Source: JBBTCJ01 sp038043285
Lineage (GTDB): Bacteria; Planctomycetota; Phycisphaerae; UBA1845
Length of the DNA: 18,958 nucleotides
Assembly (NCBI GenBank): GCA_038043285.1
Contig: JBBTCJ010000152.1
Span: forward strand, 1 to 18,958
Direction: 5' to 3'
Shown here: in pieces, positions 1 through 7,510 of the stretch
How the letters are laid out: every line of letters begins with the position of its first letter
How positions within the stretch are numbered: position 1 is the stretch's first letter
Notes under the pieces: generated by a model
Seen by the model: only the letters and a program-made list of their open reading frames with translations
Database searches by the model: none
What the model was told of the DNA's origin: nothing
Made by a program: the position numbers and the translations under genes

Positions 1-1431
1 CGCCAGCCCCAGGCCGGTCCCGCTGCGTTCCCGAACGCGGTCGTCGGGAGCGCGGAAAAACCCTTCGGTCAACAGCGCCCGGTGTTCCGGGCGAATTCCG
101 ATTCCCCGGTCGTGAACCGAGATTAAGACGCCTCGCTTTCCCCGGCGGGTGTCGGAACCTGCCTCGATCAGCAGGAACTTCTCGTCGTCCGAGTACTTGA
201 TCGCATTGTTGACGAGGTTCACGAGAACTTGCGCCACCGCGCCCCGATCGGCCAGAATCCTGGGCAGCCCGTCGTCAATCCGAAGCTGATGGGAGAATCC
301 GGACGAGTCCAACTGCTGGCAAAAGGAGTCGTAGATTTCCCGAACCACCGCGCCCGCATCGACCGAAGTCAGCGCGTACTCCTTGCGCCCGGCTTCGATC
401 CGCGAGAAGTCGAGAATGTTGTTGATCAGGCTGGTCAGGCGCGTGCTCTCCCGCGCAATGATGCCGTAGTATTCCCGTCGCTTCTCTTCCGACGCCACGC
501 GCCCCGACTGCAGCGTCTCCGCGAACAAATGGATCAACGCCAGCGGAGTCTTGAGTTCGTGCGAAACATCCGCGACGAAATTGGCTTTCAGTTCAGCCAA
601 GGCCATCTCGCGGCGGACAACCCGCGTGAGATACCACATCGCCGCCAGCAGCGTCGCCACCGAAAGCGTGGTCAGCGCGACGTAGATCCCCGCTTGGGCG
701 ACCAGCGTCTCACGCTGCTCTTTCATGAGCGACGCGGAGGGGCGAATGATCCAGTACCGCAGCGGTCCGGGGAGTGCCTGGTCCCAAATCGTCTGCGGCC
801 CATCCGCGGGCGCAATCTCGAGCCCTCCGTCAGCCGCAACCAGGGGTCGGACGACGTCGGTGAGCGCCACGTCCGGCAGGATGGTCAGCCCGGCAACGTG
901 CGCCCGGGTCGCCGAGTCGGAGAAATCGAGCATCGCCACGACTACCGGGCGATTTCCAACCCGCTCGTGAGAAAACTCAGGGCGCAGCGGTACCCCCAAT
1001 CCCAACGAGACGGACGCGCGGGCCTGGAGCCGGATCCGAAGAACCTCCAGCGTTTCGTCGAGCGCTTCGGTCGGCGGCGCCAGCGTCCGCAATCTCTCTC
1101 CATCCCAAACCACGCTCGCGTCCACCCACGGGGAAGGTTCGACCTGGCGGGTACGCGGTCGCTCTCCCCCGACGGCGAATCGTTCCATGGCTGCGTGCAA
1201 CGCGGTCTCCACCTTGGCGTTCACGGTATCGATGGCTTGGGAGGCGATCTGACCAGCTCGCTGCTTGTGCTGAGCGAGAAGCCGGTTCGTCCAGGTCCGA
1301 ACCTGCTGGACCGCCAGGACGTTCCCGACGATCGCCAACCCGATCGCCAGGAACACGACCCCAAGGGCAAGCCCCCGCCAATGGTTCGGCCGACCGGAAC
1401 TTAAACCGCGCTTTGCGCCAAACTCGACCAT
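1..1431 (-). CDS. Sensor histidine kinase (3' end cut by window)
   Basis: Membrane-bound two-component sensor kinase that would autophosphorylate a His and pass phosphate to a response regulator, probably encoded beyond the left edge. Reading the minus strand from ATG at 1431, 477 codons stay open to base 1. There is a membrane span at about residues 20-41, a roughly 200-residue extracytoplasmic sensor region that I do not recognise, and a second span at about 246-268. The HisKA H-box SHELKTPLA follows (phospho-acceptor His291), then the N-box NLVNNAIKYS (Asn409), the G1 box DRGIGI (Asp441) and the G2 box GTGLGLA at the very edge. Only the last few dozen residues should be missing. AGGAG lies 4 nt before the ATG. 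The gene is divergent from mrp. The ligand is unknown; kinase identity is secure. Confidence 0.95.
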   Translation of the reverse strand, partial: MVEFGAKRGLSSGRPNHWRGLALGVVFLAIGLAIVGNVLAVQQVRTWTNRLLAQHKQRAGQIASQAIDTVNAKVETALHAAMERFAVGGERPRTRQVEPSPWVDASVVWDGERLRTLAPPTEALDETLEVLRIRLQARASVSLGLGVPLRPEFSHERVGNRPVVVAMLDFSDSATRAHVAGLTILPDVALTDVVRPLVAADGGLEIAPADGPQTIWDQALPGPLRYWIIRPSASLMKEQRETLVAQAGIYVALTTLSVATLLAAMWYLTRVVRREMALAELKANFVADVSHELKTPLALIHLFAETLQSGRVASEEKRREYYGIIARESTRLTSLINNILDFSRIEAGRKEYALTSVDAGAVVREIYDSFCQQLDSSGFSHQLRIDDGLPRILADRGAVAQVLVNLVNNAIKYSDDEKFLLIEAGSDTRRGKRGVLISVHDRGIGIRPEHRALLTEGFFRAPDDRVRERSGTGLGLA

Positions 1432-1528
1432 CGCGCTCCTGACCCAAGTCGTCCCACCGTAAGTGGGGGGGGGCCGCGTCAGACAATCTTACAGGCCCGT
1501 TACACCCACCCCCAAACCGCTGGAGGCG

Positions 1529-1558
1529 TTGGAAATAGCACCAATCTAGTGCTATATT
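1529..1558 (+). promoter_or_regulatory. Predicted mrp promoter with embedded operator-like dyad
   Basis: TTGGAA (1529-1534) and TATATT (1553-1558) are spaced 18 bp, a good sigma70-like pair pointing at mrp. Between them and overlapping the -10 box is a perfect 7-bp inverted repeat, ATAGCAC (1535-1541) and GTGCTAT (1549-1555), with a 7-nt spacer. That position suits a repressor site. The half-site resembles the CIRCE half-site, but the spacing is far too short for CIRCE. The binding protein is unknown. Confidence 0.55.
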
Positions 1559-1680
1559 CCCCGGAACGGAACGGGACCGGTGCGGCGAATCCGCCCGCAA
1601 GCTCCCCAAGTCCAGCACGGCAGATACGGTACCCGACCGTTTTCGGGCCGGCCGTTTCGATTGCACGGATGGATGAGTCT

Positions 1681-2754
1681 ATGCCTACAAAAGACACGGT
1701 GTTCGACAAGCTCCGGACGGTCAAGGATCCGGAGCTGCACAAGGATCTTGTCACCCTCAACATGATCAAGGAAGTCCGCGTTGACGGGGCCGACGTGTAC
1801 GTTCACATCGAATTGACCACGCCGGCCTGTCCGTTGAAAGAGCAGATTCAGCGGGACGTCGAAACCGCCGTGCGAAAACTGCCCGGCGTGGGGAAGGTGT
1901 CCTTAGAATGGAGCGCACAGGTGCGATCCAGCAGCGTTCCGAGCCCGCAGTTGCCCCACGTCAAGAACATCATTGCGGTCGGGGCGGGGAAGGGGGGGGT
2001 TGGAAAGAGCACCACCGCTGTTTTGCTCGCGTACGGGTTGCATCGAGCGGGAGCGAGCGTCGGGCTGATGGATGCCGACGTTTACGGCCCGAGCATTCCG
2101 ACCATGACCGGAGTGGAGGGCCATCGCCCACGCGTGGTGGACAACATGATCGTCCCGCCCAGCGCCGGGGGCGTGAAAATCATGAGCATCGGATTCATGA
2201 TCGAACGCGACAAGCCGATCATCTGGCGCGGTCCGATGACCCACGGCGTGGTCAAGCAATTCCTGGAACAAGTCGAGTGGGGAAAACTGGACTACCTGGT
2301 CGTGGATCTCCCGCCCGGCACGGGCGACGTGCCGCTGTCGCTGGCGCAGCAGATTCCCATGACCGGGGCCGTCGTTGTCTGCACCCCCCAGGACGTCGCC
2401 CTGATCGACGCCCGCCGGGCCGTCAAAATGTATGAACAACTCAACGTGCCTTGCCTGGGCATCATCGAAAACATGAGCTTCTACGTCTGTCCGAAATGCG
2501 GGAACCGCGACGAGCTGTTCGACCACGGCGGCGCCGCACGCGCCGCGAAGGAACTCGAAGTGCCCTTCCTCGGCGAGATTCCGATCAACGTCAAGATTCG
2601 CATCCACGGCGACGCAGGCGCCCCGGAGAAACTTTTCACCGACACCGACGAGCGCGTTCGCCAGGCCATCGACTGCGTGGTAGCCAACACCGCCGGCCAA
2701 GTGAGCATCCGAAGCAGCCTGCAACCGGCCGCCCCAACGCTGTCGATTGAATAG
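1681..2754 (+). CDS. mrp: Mrp/ApbC-type iron-sulfur cluster carrier ATPase
   Basis: Cytoplasmic P-loop ATPase of the Mrp/NBP35 family, which holds and transfers Fe-S clusters to apoproteins. The N-terminal ~85 residues form the MIP18/DUF59 domain (DPELHKDLVTLNM, then TTPACPLKEQI). The ATPase domain has the deviant Walker A GAGKGGVGKSTT, a DADVYGPS switch and the DLPPGTGD Walker B-like segment. A CPKC pair near the C-terminal part is the expected cluster ligand at the dimer interface. From the ATG at 1681 the protein is 357 residues, normal for two-domain Mrp. An in-frame ATG at 1669 is possible, and the frame stays open further upstream, but the family N-terminus matches 1681. Part of the Walker A is encoded by a run of eight G. 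Transcribed away from the histidine kinase. Confidence 0.96.
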   Translation: MPTKDTVFDKLRTVKDPELHKDLVTLNMIKEVRVDGADVYVHIELTTPACPLKEQIQRDVETAVRKLPGVGKVSLEWSAQVRSSSVPSPQLPHVKNIIAVGAGKGGVGKSTTAVLLAYGLHRAGASVGLMDADVYGPSIPTMTGVEGHRPRVVDNMIVPPSAGGVKIMSIGFMIERDKPIIWRGPMTHGVVKQFLEQVEWGKLDYLVVDLPPGTGDVPLSLAQQIPMTGAVVVCTPQDVALIDARRAVKMYEQLNVPCLGIIENMSFYVCPKCGNRDELFDHGGAARAAKELEVPFLGEIPINVKIRIHGDAGAPEKLFTDTDERVRQAIDCVVANTAGQVSIRSSLQPAAPTLSIE

Positions 2755-2839
2755 CAACATCTGAACCGCGGGCATTGGTCCGCAAGATTTCTGGCGCGGG
2801 ACTACGTTGAAGATTCCGGGCACTTTCCAGGAGAAATCC

Positions 2840-3346
2840 ATGACCCATGCTGAACTTCTGGCTGAACAGTTAGAGTGGACGCGGGAATGGACGCTGAGGT
2901 TGATCGCCGATCTCGAAGGCGCCGATTGGTCGTTCCAACCCGGACTCGGCCTGGCGCATCCGTTGTGGCTCTGCGGACACCTCGCCTGCTCCCAGGACAT
3001 TCTCATCTTTGGTCGCTGCCTCGGCCAATCCGGCGTCATCGACGATTCCTTCAAAAGCCATTTCGCCATCGGCGGTCCGGTGAAATCCACGACGGAGCAC
3101 AAATACCCGCCGCTGTCCGACGTACTTTCCACCATGCGTGACGTACACGCCAAGACCCTCGAGGCCGTCCGCGGCATGAGCGACGACCTACTCGCCCAAC
3201 CTGCCTTCGCGGGCGACGGCAAGTCACCGCACCCACACTACAAGGACAAACGCGGCGCGGCGTCGCATTGCAGCCGCCACGAGGCCTTCCATGCCGGCCA
3301 GATCGCGTTGATCCGTCGATTGCTCGGAAGAACGTTCCTGCGATAG
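2840..3346 (+). CDS. DinB-like four-helix metalloprotein
   Basis: Predicted cytoplasmic protein of 168 residues in the DinB/YfiT-like putative metalloenzyme superfamily, whose members are four-helix bundles usually holding a metal through three His. Visible signs are the first helix (AELLAEQLEWTREWTLRLIADL), the HPLWLCGHLAC segment where the family usually has an NHLAW-like His, and the C-terminal HEAFHAGQIALIRRLLGR, matching the family's last-helix His-x3-His pattern. The start is chosen because AGGAG sits 6 nt before the ATG at 2840. The reaction is unknown; many relatives are thiol-dependent transferases or stress proteins, and nothing nearby tells which. The gene lies 85 bp after mrp with no clear promoter between. 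Confidence 0.8.
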   Translation: MTHAELLAEQLEWTREWTLRLIADLEGADWSFQPGLGLAHPLWLCGHLACSQDILIFGRCLGQSGVIDDSFKSHFAIGGPVKSTTEHKYPPLSDVLSTMRDVHAKTLEAVRGMSDDLLAQPAFAGDGKSPHPHYKDKRGAASHCSRHEAFHAGQIALIRRLLGRTFLR

Positions 3347-3380
3347 ACCCGTGATTCGCACGACCGCGGGTTCGTTCGTT

Positions 3381-3408
3381 CAGAGCCGCGACCTTGAGGG
3401 AGCGGCCC
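3381..3408. repeat. Planctomycete-type intergenic palindromic repeat
   Basis: A short element beginning CAGAGCCGCGACC and continuing to GGGAGCGGCCC. It folds as an imperfect hairpin (GCCGC at 3385-3389 against GCGGC at 3402-3406). Recall, not search, tells me that near-identical GAGCCGCGACC...GGGAGCGG elements are scattered between genes in planctomycete genomes. Only one copy is seen in this window. Confidence 0.5.
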
Positions 3409-3500
3409 CGTCGAACCTGAAGATTTAGGTGAGTCAGACCACCAGCCTGCGGACGCCCGCCCACCTTGCGTCGAGAACCGCTGTCGCGTTCAATGCCGCC

Positions 3501-4202
3501 ATGCTTGTGCGCGTGCTATTCCTCGGCCCGGCGCGGGACTTCGCGCGAACCGAATCGGCGGAGTTCCGCTTCACCGCCGCGCCCACCGTCACCGCGCTGC
3601 GCCATCGACTCGCGGAGGAATACCCCGCCATCGCTCGCGCGCTTCCCACGATGCGCATCGCGGTCAATTACGAGTTCGTGGCCGAGGAGCATGTCCTGGC
3701 CGACGGCGATCAGGCCGCGCTCATCCCGCCCGTGTCGGGGGGCCAGGGCGACTCGAACGCCCGTATTGAGCTGATGCGAACCGCGTTGTCGCGCGACGAG
3801 ATCGTCGAATTCGTGAGCGGCGATCCCGCGCACGGCGCAGTGGTTGCCTTCGAGGGAGCGACGCGGGCCGAGCACAACGCCAAGCACGGCACCTTGGTCC
3901 GCCTGGACTACGAAGCCTACGAACCGATGGCGATCCGTGCTATGGAGTCGTTGGCCCACCGCGCAACGCAGCAATGGGGGACGGGCAAAGTGGCGATTGT
4001 CCACCGGCTCGGACCCGTCGGTGTGGGCGAAGCGTCGATCGTCATCGCGGTCGCCAGCGGCCACCGCAAAGAGGCCTTCGAGGCCTGCCGCTGGATCATC
4101 GACACACTCAAAGTTGAGGTGCCCATCTGGAAGAGGGATGTATTCGAGGACGGATTTGTGCGTTGGGTTGAGGCGGAGCAGGCGACGTCGGAAGGCGCTT
4201 AG
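3501..4202 (+). CDS. Fused molybdopterin synthase, MoaD-MoaE
   Basis: One 233-residue chain carrying both subunits of molybdopterin synthase, which puts two sulfurs on precursor Z (cyclic pyranopterin monophosphate) to make molybdopterin. Residues 1-81 are MoaD, a ubiquitin-fold sulfur carrier, ending in PPVSGG (Gly80-Gly81). Residues ~88-227 are MoaE, with GATRAEHN (Arg122), HRLGPVGVGE (His168-Arg169) and TLKVEVPIWKRD. Lys204 and Lys211 have the same spacing as the E. coli MoaE active-site lysines 119 and 126. MoaD normally needs a free C-terminal Gly-Gly, so cleavage after residue 81 is expected. The start at 3501 follows the MoaD N-terminus; GTG at 3429 is in frame but adds an unrelated 24-residue leader, and neither has a clear ribosome site. 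nth begins 3 nt after the stop. No other Moco genes are in the window. Confidence 0.93.
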   Translation: MLVRVLFLGPARDFARTESAEFRFTAAPTVTALRHRLAEEYPAIARALPTMRIAVNYEFVAEEHVLADGDQAALIPPVSGGQGDSNARIELMRTALSRDEIVEFVSGDPAHGAVVAFEGATRAEHNAKHGTLVRLDYEAYEPMAIRAMESLAHRATQQWGTGKVAIVHRLGPVGVGEASIVIAVASGHRKEAFEACRWIIDTLKVEVPIWKRDVFEDGFVRWVEAEQATSEGA

Positions 4203-4205
4203 CGT

Positions 4206-5075
4206 ATGAAGAATCGAACAGCGCGACGCAAGGCTCCGGCAGCCGCGCCAATGCGGAAGTCAACCGTTCCCACTGCGCGACAACGCAAATCGACCGCCGC
4301 AAAGCCGCCCGCAAGACCACCTGCAAAGGAATCACTGAATCAGCGGCGAGCGCGAGTCCTGAAAATACTGTCAGCCCTGCACGAGGAATACGCCAATGCG
4401 ACCTGCGCGCTCAGCCACGTCAATCCGTTCCAACTGTTGATCGCTACGATTCTTTCGGCTCAGTCCACCGACGACACGGTCAACAAGGTAACGCCGATCC
4501 TGTTCGCGCGGTTTCCCACGCCGCACGGTCTCGCGGACGCCCCGCGCGAGGAAGTCGAGCGGATCATTCATTCGACCGGCTTCTTCCGCCAGAAGGCCAG
4601 GAGCATTCAGGGCGCTTGTCGAAGAATCGTCGAGGAGTTCGGTGGGGCGGTCCCGCAAATGATGGACGCCCTCGTCACCCTTCCCGGCGTCGCTCGCAAG
4701 ACAGCCAACGTCGTGTTGGGCACCGCCTTCGGGAAGAACGAGGGCGTCGTCGTGGACACGCACGTGGGCCGGCTCGCAACACGACTCGAACTCACTTGGA
4801 ACGGCCGTGATGGCAAGGATGCCGTGAGGATCGAACGTGACCTCATGGAGATCGTCCCGCGAGAAGAATGGACCTTCCTATCTCACGCACTGATTTGGCA
4901 TGGGAGAAGGATTTGTCTCGCCCGTAAGCCGGACTGCGCAGGATGCGCCCTGGCGAATGTCTGTCCGAATGCCGGAAAGCCGGATTCCCGGCTACCACGC
5001 GCCAGCAACCAACCCATTGCGCTCCGAACACGCCGACGTCAAAACCTTGTCCAAAAGCCAGAACGCCCGTCTTGA
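4206..5075 (+). CDS. nth: Endonuclease III (DNA glycosylase/AP lyase)
   Basis: Base-excision repair enzyme that removes oxidised pyrimidines and cleaves the abasic site. The helix-hairpin-helix is LPGVARKTANVV with the catalytic Lys165, and the catalytic Asp184 is in VVVDTHVGRL. The [4Fe-4S] ligands follow the family spacing C-x6-C-x2-C-x5-C at Cys237, 244, 247 and 253. At 289 residues it is longer than the ~211 of E. coli: residues 1-45 are a Lys/Arg/Ala/Pro-rich basic tail and about 30 basic residues follow the cluster. The tails may help bind DNA (inference). GGAAGG lies 10 nt before the ATG; an in-frame ATG at 4251 would trim part of the tail. Only 3 nt separate it from moaD-moaE, so the two are probably co-transcribed. 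The stop codon lies inside the next promoter's -35 box. Confidence 0.96.
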   Translation: MKNRTARRKAPAAAPMRKSTVPTARQRKSTAAKPPARPPAKESLNQRRARVLKILSALHEEYANATCALSHVNPFQLLIATILSAQSTDDTVNKVTPILFARFPTPHGLADAPREEVERIIHSTGFFRQKARSIQGACRRIVEEFGGAVPQMMDALVTLPGVARKTANVVLGTAFGKNEGVVVDTHVGRLATRLELTWNGRDGKDAVRIERDLMEIVPREEWTFLSHALIWHGRRICLARKPDCAGCALANVCPNAGKPDSRLPRASNQPIALRTRRRQNLVQKPERPS

Positions 5076-5100
5076 CACCCGTGGCCCAAATCCGTACCGT
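5072..5100 (+). promoter_or_regulatory. Predicted promoter of the rpmF-fab operon
   Basis: A perfect TTGACA at 5072-5077 is followed after 17 bp by TACCGT at 5095-5100, a weaker -10 (3 of 6 matches). The TGA stop of nth (5073-5075) is part of the -35 hexamer. A start of transcription near 5107 would leave a leader of about 100 nt before rpmF. Confidence 0.5.
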
Positions 5101-5210
5101 ATGCCGTTCAGCCCGGCGGTCCGGCGCGGCCGGTTGCACCAAGGGTTGAATCCTGCAAGCTGGAACGTAGACAGTAGGGCGGGTATCCCGCACGCGGAGA
5201 AGTCCACAAC

Positions 5211-5396
5211 ATGCTTCCAGTAAAAAAAATCTCCAGAACGAGAACCCGAACGCGCCGAGCGCACCATGCGCTGCGACCGGTGGGCCTGAGCCCGTGTCCA
5301 AAGTGCGGGAAGCCCAAGCTGCCGCATGCGGCTTGCGGTAGCTGTGGGTACGTCAGCGCCAAGCTGATGCTGAAAGTCAACGGGAAGGAAGAGTAG
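5211..5396 (+). CDS. rpmF: 50S ribosomal protein L32
   Basis: Ribosomal protein of 61 residues. The N-terminal half is strongly basic (VKKISRTRTRTRRAHH) as in L32, which wraps around 23S rRNA. A zinc ribbon is complete: CPKC at 29-32 and CGSC at 42-45, so this is the zinc-binding form. Length is typical. It heads the fatty acid synthesis cluster, a widespread arrangement linking ribosome and membrane lipid production; in many bacteria plsX sits between rpmF and fabH, but here 120 bp without a gene separate them. That gap holds a 6-bp hairpin, GACCAG (5431-5436) with CTGGTC (5449-5454), of unclear meaning. Confidence 0.94.
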   Translation: MLPVKKISRTRTRTRRAHHALRPVGLSPCPKCGKPKLPHAACGSCGYVSAKLMLKVNGKEE

Positions 5397-5516
5397 GGGG
5401 CATCGAACCCTGGGTGGCGTGCACGCCTCGGACCAGTAGGTAACGCTCCTGGTCGGGGTGGATTCGCCGCGGGTTCGGCCCGGACTTCTGATGCCAACGA
5501 CCAAGGACGCCGCTGA

Positions 5517-6509
5517 ATGAGCAGGCGCATCCCGATTCGCTTCGCGGGCACCGGTGCGTACGTCCCCGAACGAGTGCTCACAAACCAGCATTTCATCGAC
5601 TACCTCGAAACGAGCGACGAGTGGATCGTTTCGCGCACCGGAATCCGGGAGCGCCGCTGGGCGTCCAAGGACGAGACGACGTCGACCATGGCCGTCCGTG
5701 CGGCGACGAACGCGCTCGCCGACGCCGGCCTGTCAGCCGAAGATATCGATTTGATTGTGCTGGCGACGGCCACCGGAGACTGCCCGTTCCCGGCCACCGC
5801 GGCTTTCGTGCAGAGCGGCCTGGGCTGCCGGAGCATTCCCGCGTTTGACGTGTCCGCCGCCTGTGCCGGATTCCTGCACGCACTGGTCGTGGCCTCGGGG
5901 ATGCTCGCCGCCGGCGCCTACCGCAACGCTCTGGTCATCGGCGCGGAAACGCTCTCGAGAGTTACCGACCCGGAGGATCGCACAACGGCAATCCTGATGG
6001 GCGACGCTGCCGGGGCGGTGGTCTTGACGAATGCCTTGAATCCCGAACAGGGGATCTTGCACGCGACCTTGGGGTGTGACGGCAGCAAGGCGAAGCTGAT
6101 CTGGCTGCCGGCGGGGGGGTCGCTCTTGCCCGCATCACCGATGACCGTCGCCGAACGCCTGCATTTCATGCACATGCGCGGACGAGAGGTCTTCAAGTTC
6201 GCGGTGGTCAAGATGGCCGAGTTGATTGACGAAGCCATGACCGCCACCGGGCTGAAGCCCGATGATTTGAAGCTGGTGATTCCGCACCAATCCAACCTGC
6301 GAATCATCGAGGCCGCACGCGAGCGGTTGGGGCTTCCTCGTGAAAAGATCGCCATCAACATCGATCGTTTCGGCAACACCTCGGCGGCTTCGGTGCCGGT
6401 CGCGCTGGACGAGGCCCGTCGCAATGGACGGCTCCAGACCGGCGACCACATCTTGATGCTGGCGATCGGCGCAGGACTGACCTGGGGCGCGATGGTCGTG
6501 CAATTGTAG
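5517..6509 (+). CDS. fabH: 3-oxoacyl-ACP synthase III (KAS III)
   Basis: Starts type II fatty acid synthesis by condensing acetyl-CoA (or another acyl-CoA) with malonyl-ACP. The thiolase-fold triad is complete: Cys116 in DVSAACAGF, His257 in IPHQSNLRI and Asn287 in NIDRFGNTSAASVP. The N-terminus carries TSDEWIVSRTGIRER, the standard FabH signature. Length is 330 residues, normal for the family. The primer preference (straight or branched) cannot be read from the motifs. fabD follows after 52 bp. The start at 5517 is the first ATG consistent with the family N-terminus; AAGGA lies upstream at a rather long spacing. Confidence 0.97.
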   Translation: MSRRIPIRFAGTGAYVPERVLTNQHFIDYLETSDEWIVSRTGIRERRWASKDETTSTMAVRAATNALADAGLSAEDIDLIVLATATGDCPFPATAAFVQSGLGCRSIPAFDVSAACAGFLHALVVASGMLAAGAYRNALVIGAETLSRVTDPEDRTTAILMGDAAGAVVLTNALNPEQGILHATLGCDGSKAKLIWLPAGGSLLPASPMTVAERLHFMHMRGREVFKFAVVKMAELIDEAMTATGLKPDDLKLVIPHQSNLRIIEAARERLGLPREKIAINIDRFGNTSAASVPVALDEARRNGRLQTGDHILMLAIGAGLTWGAMVVQL

Positions 6510-6561
6510 AGGTTGCGTTTGCAGCGCGTCGCAAGGCCACAACGAAACGGGAGCGGCAGGA

Positions 6562-7506
6562 ATGGTGCATTCGGCGGTTATCTTTCCTGGACAGGGGGCC
6601 CAGACCATCGGAATGGGCCGGGATTTCGCGGACCAAAGTGACTGCGCCCGCCGCGTGTACGACCAGGCCAACGGGGTTCTCGGATTTGATCTCGCCACGA
6701 TCTGTTTCGAGGGACCGGCCGAGCAACTCGAACGAACCGACATTCAGCAGCCCGCAATCTTCGTGACCAGCGTGGCGATCTGGGAGACCTATCGTGAGGC
6801 AGCGGGCCGCGCCGCGACGTTTTCGCACGCGGGCGGGTTAAGTTTGGGCGAATACACCGCCTTGTACGCGGCCGGTTCCATCGAGTTCGCCGACGCGTTG
6901 CGCCTGGTCCGTCGCCGAGGCGAACTCATGCAGACCGCCGCGCTGACCTCACCGGGCGGAATGGTGTCGCTGATCGGCGCCGACGAGGCGCAGGCTCACG
7001 CGCTCTGCGAACGCGCCGCCCACGGAGAAACGCTTACTCCCGCAAACTTCAACTGCCCCGGACAGATTGTGATCGCCGGGACCAAAGACGCCTGTGCGCG
7101 GGCGGTGGCCTTGGCCGACGAGTTCGGCTGCCGCGCCGTTCCGCTGGCCTTAGCCGGCGCGTTTCATTCGCCGCTGATGGCGCCGGCCGCCGACGGCTTC
7201 GGTCACGTTCTCAACGGGACCGACATGCGACACCCCTCGATGCGGGTGATCGCCAACGTCAATGCCGACTACCACGGCGATGCGGCTTCGATTCGTGAAT
7301 CGCTTCGACGCCAGCTCACGCACCCGGTACTCTGGCGGCGCAGCGTCGAGCGGTTGATCGCCGACGGTGTCAAGAGATTTGTTGAAATCGGCCCCGGCCG
7401 CGTGCTCACCGGGCTGATGCGGAAGATCAACCGGTCAGTCATGGTCGACAACATCAGCACGGCCGCGGGTCTGGTGGAAGCGCTCGGCGCAGCCAAAGCA
7501 GGGTGA
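6562..7506 (+). CDS. fabD: Malonyl-CoA:ACP transacylase
   Basis: Moves malonyl from CoA to acyl carrier protein to supply extender units. Family marks are FPGQGAQTIGMGRD at the N-terminus, the nucleophile elbow GGLSLGEYTALYAAG (Ser94), the RRRGELMQ Arg region (residues 117-119), FNCPGQIVIAG and the catalytic His202 in LAGAFHSPLM. The elbow reads GLSLG rather than the usual GHSLG, so the His beside the nucleophile is Leu; the Ser and the distant His of the catalytic pair remain, and I expect an active enzyme. It is 314 residues, normal length. GGGAG lies 8 nt before the ATG. fabG starts 4 nt after the stop, so the two are probably translationally linked. Confidence 0.96.
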   Translation: MVHSAVIFPGQGAQTIGMGRDFADQSDCARRVYDQANGVLGFDLATICFEGPAEQLERTDIQQPAIFVTSVAIWETYREAAGRAATFSHAGGLSLGEYTALYAAGSIEFADALRLVRRRGELMQTAALTSPGGMVSLIGADEAQAHALCERAAHGETLTPANFNCPGQIVIAGTKDACARAVALADEFGCRAVPLALAGAFHSPLMAPAADGFGHVLNGTDMRHPSMRVIANVNADYHGDAASIRESLRRQLTHPVLWRRSVERLIADGVKRFVEIGPGRVLTGLMRKINRSVMVDNISTAAGLVEALGAAKAG

Positions 7507-7510
7507 CCCC

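Noticed and set aside
229..1404. 391-residue plus-strand open frame, and a 229-residue minus-strand frame at 977-1666
   Set aside because: Both lie over the histidine kinase in other frames, are Arg/Pro-rich and show no domain; the minus frame with HisKA and ATPase boxes is the gene.
1535..1555. CIRCE heat-shock operator upstream of mrp
   Set aside because: Half-sites TAGCAC and GTGCTA agree, but they are 7 nt apart instead of 13 and the full TTAGCACTC arms are absent.
1903..3222. 439-residue minus-strand open frame
   Set aside because: Antisense to mrp and the DinB-like gene, both with clear motifs; its translation has no recognisable domain.
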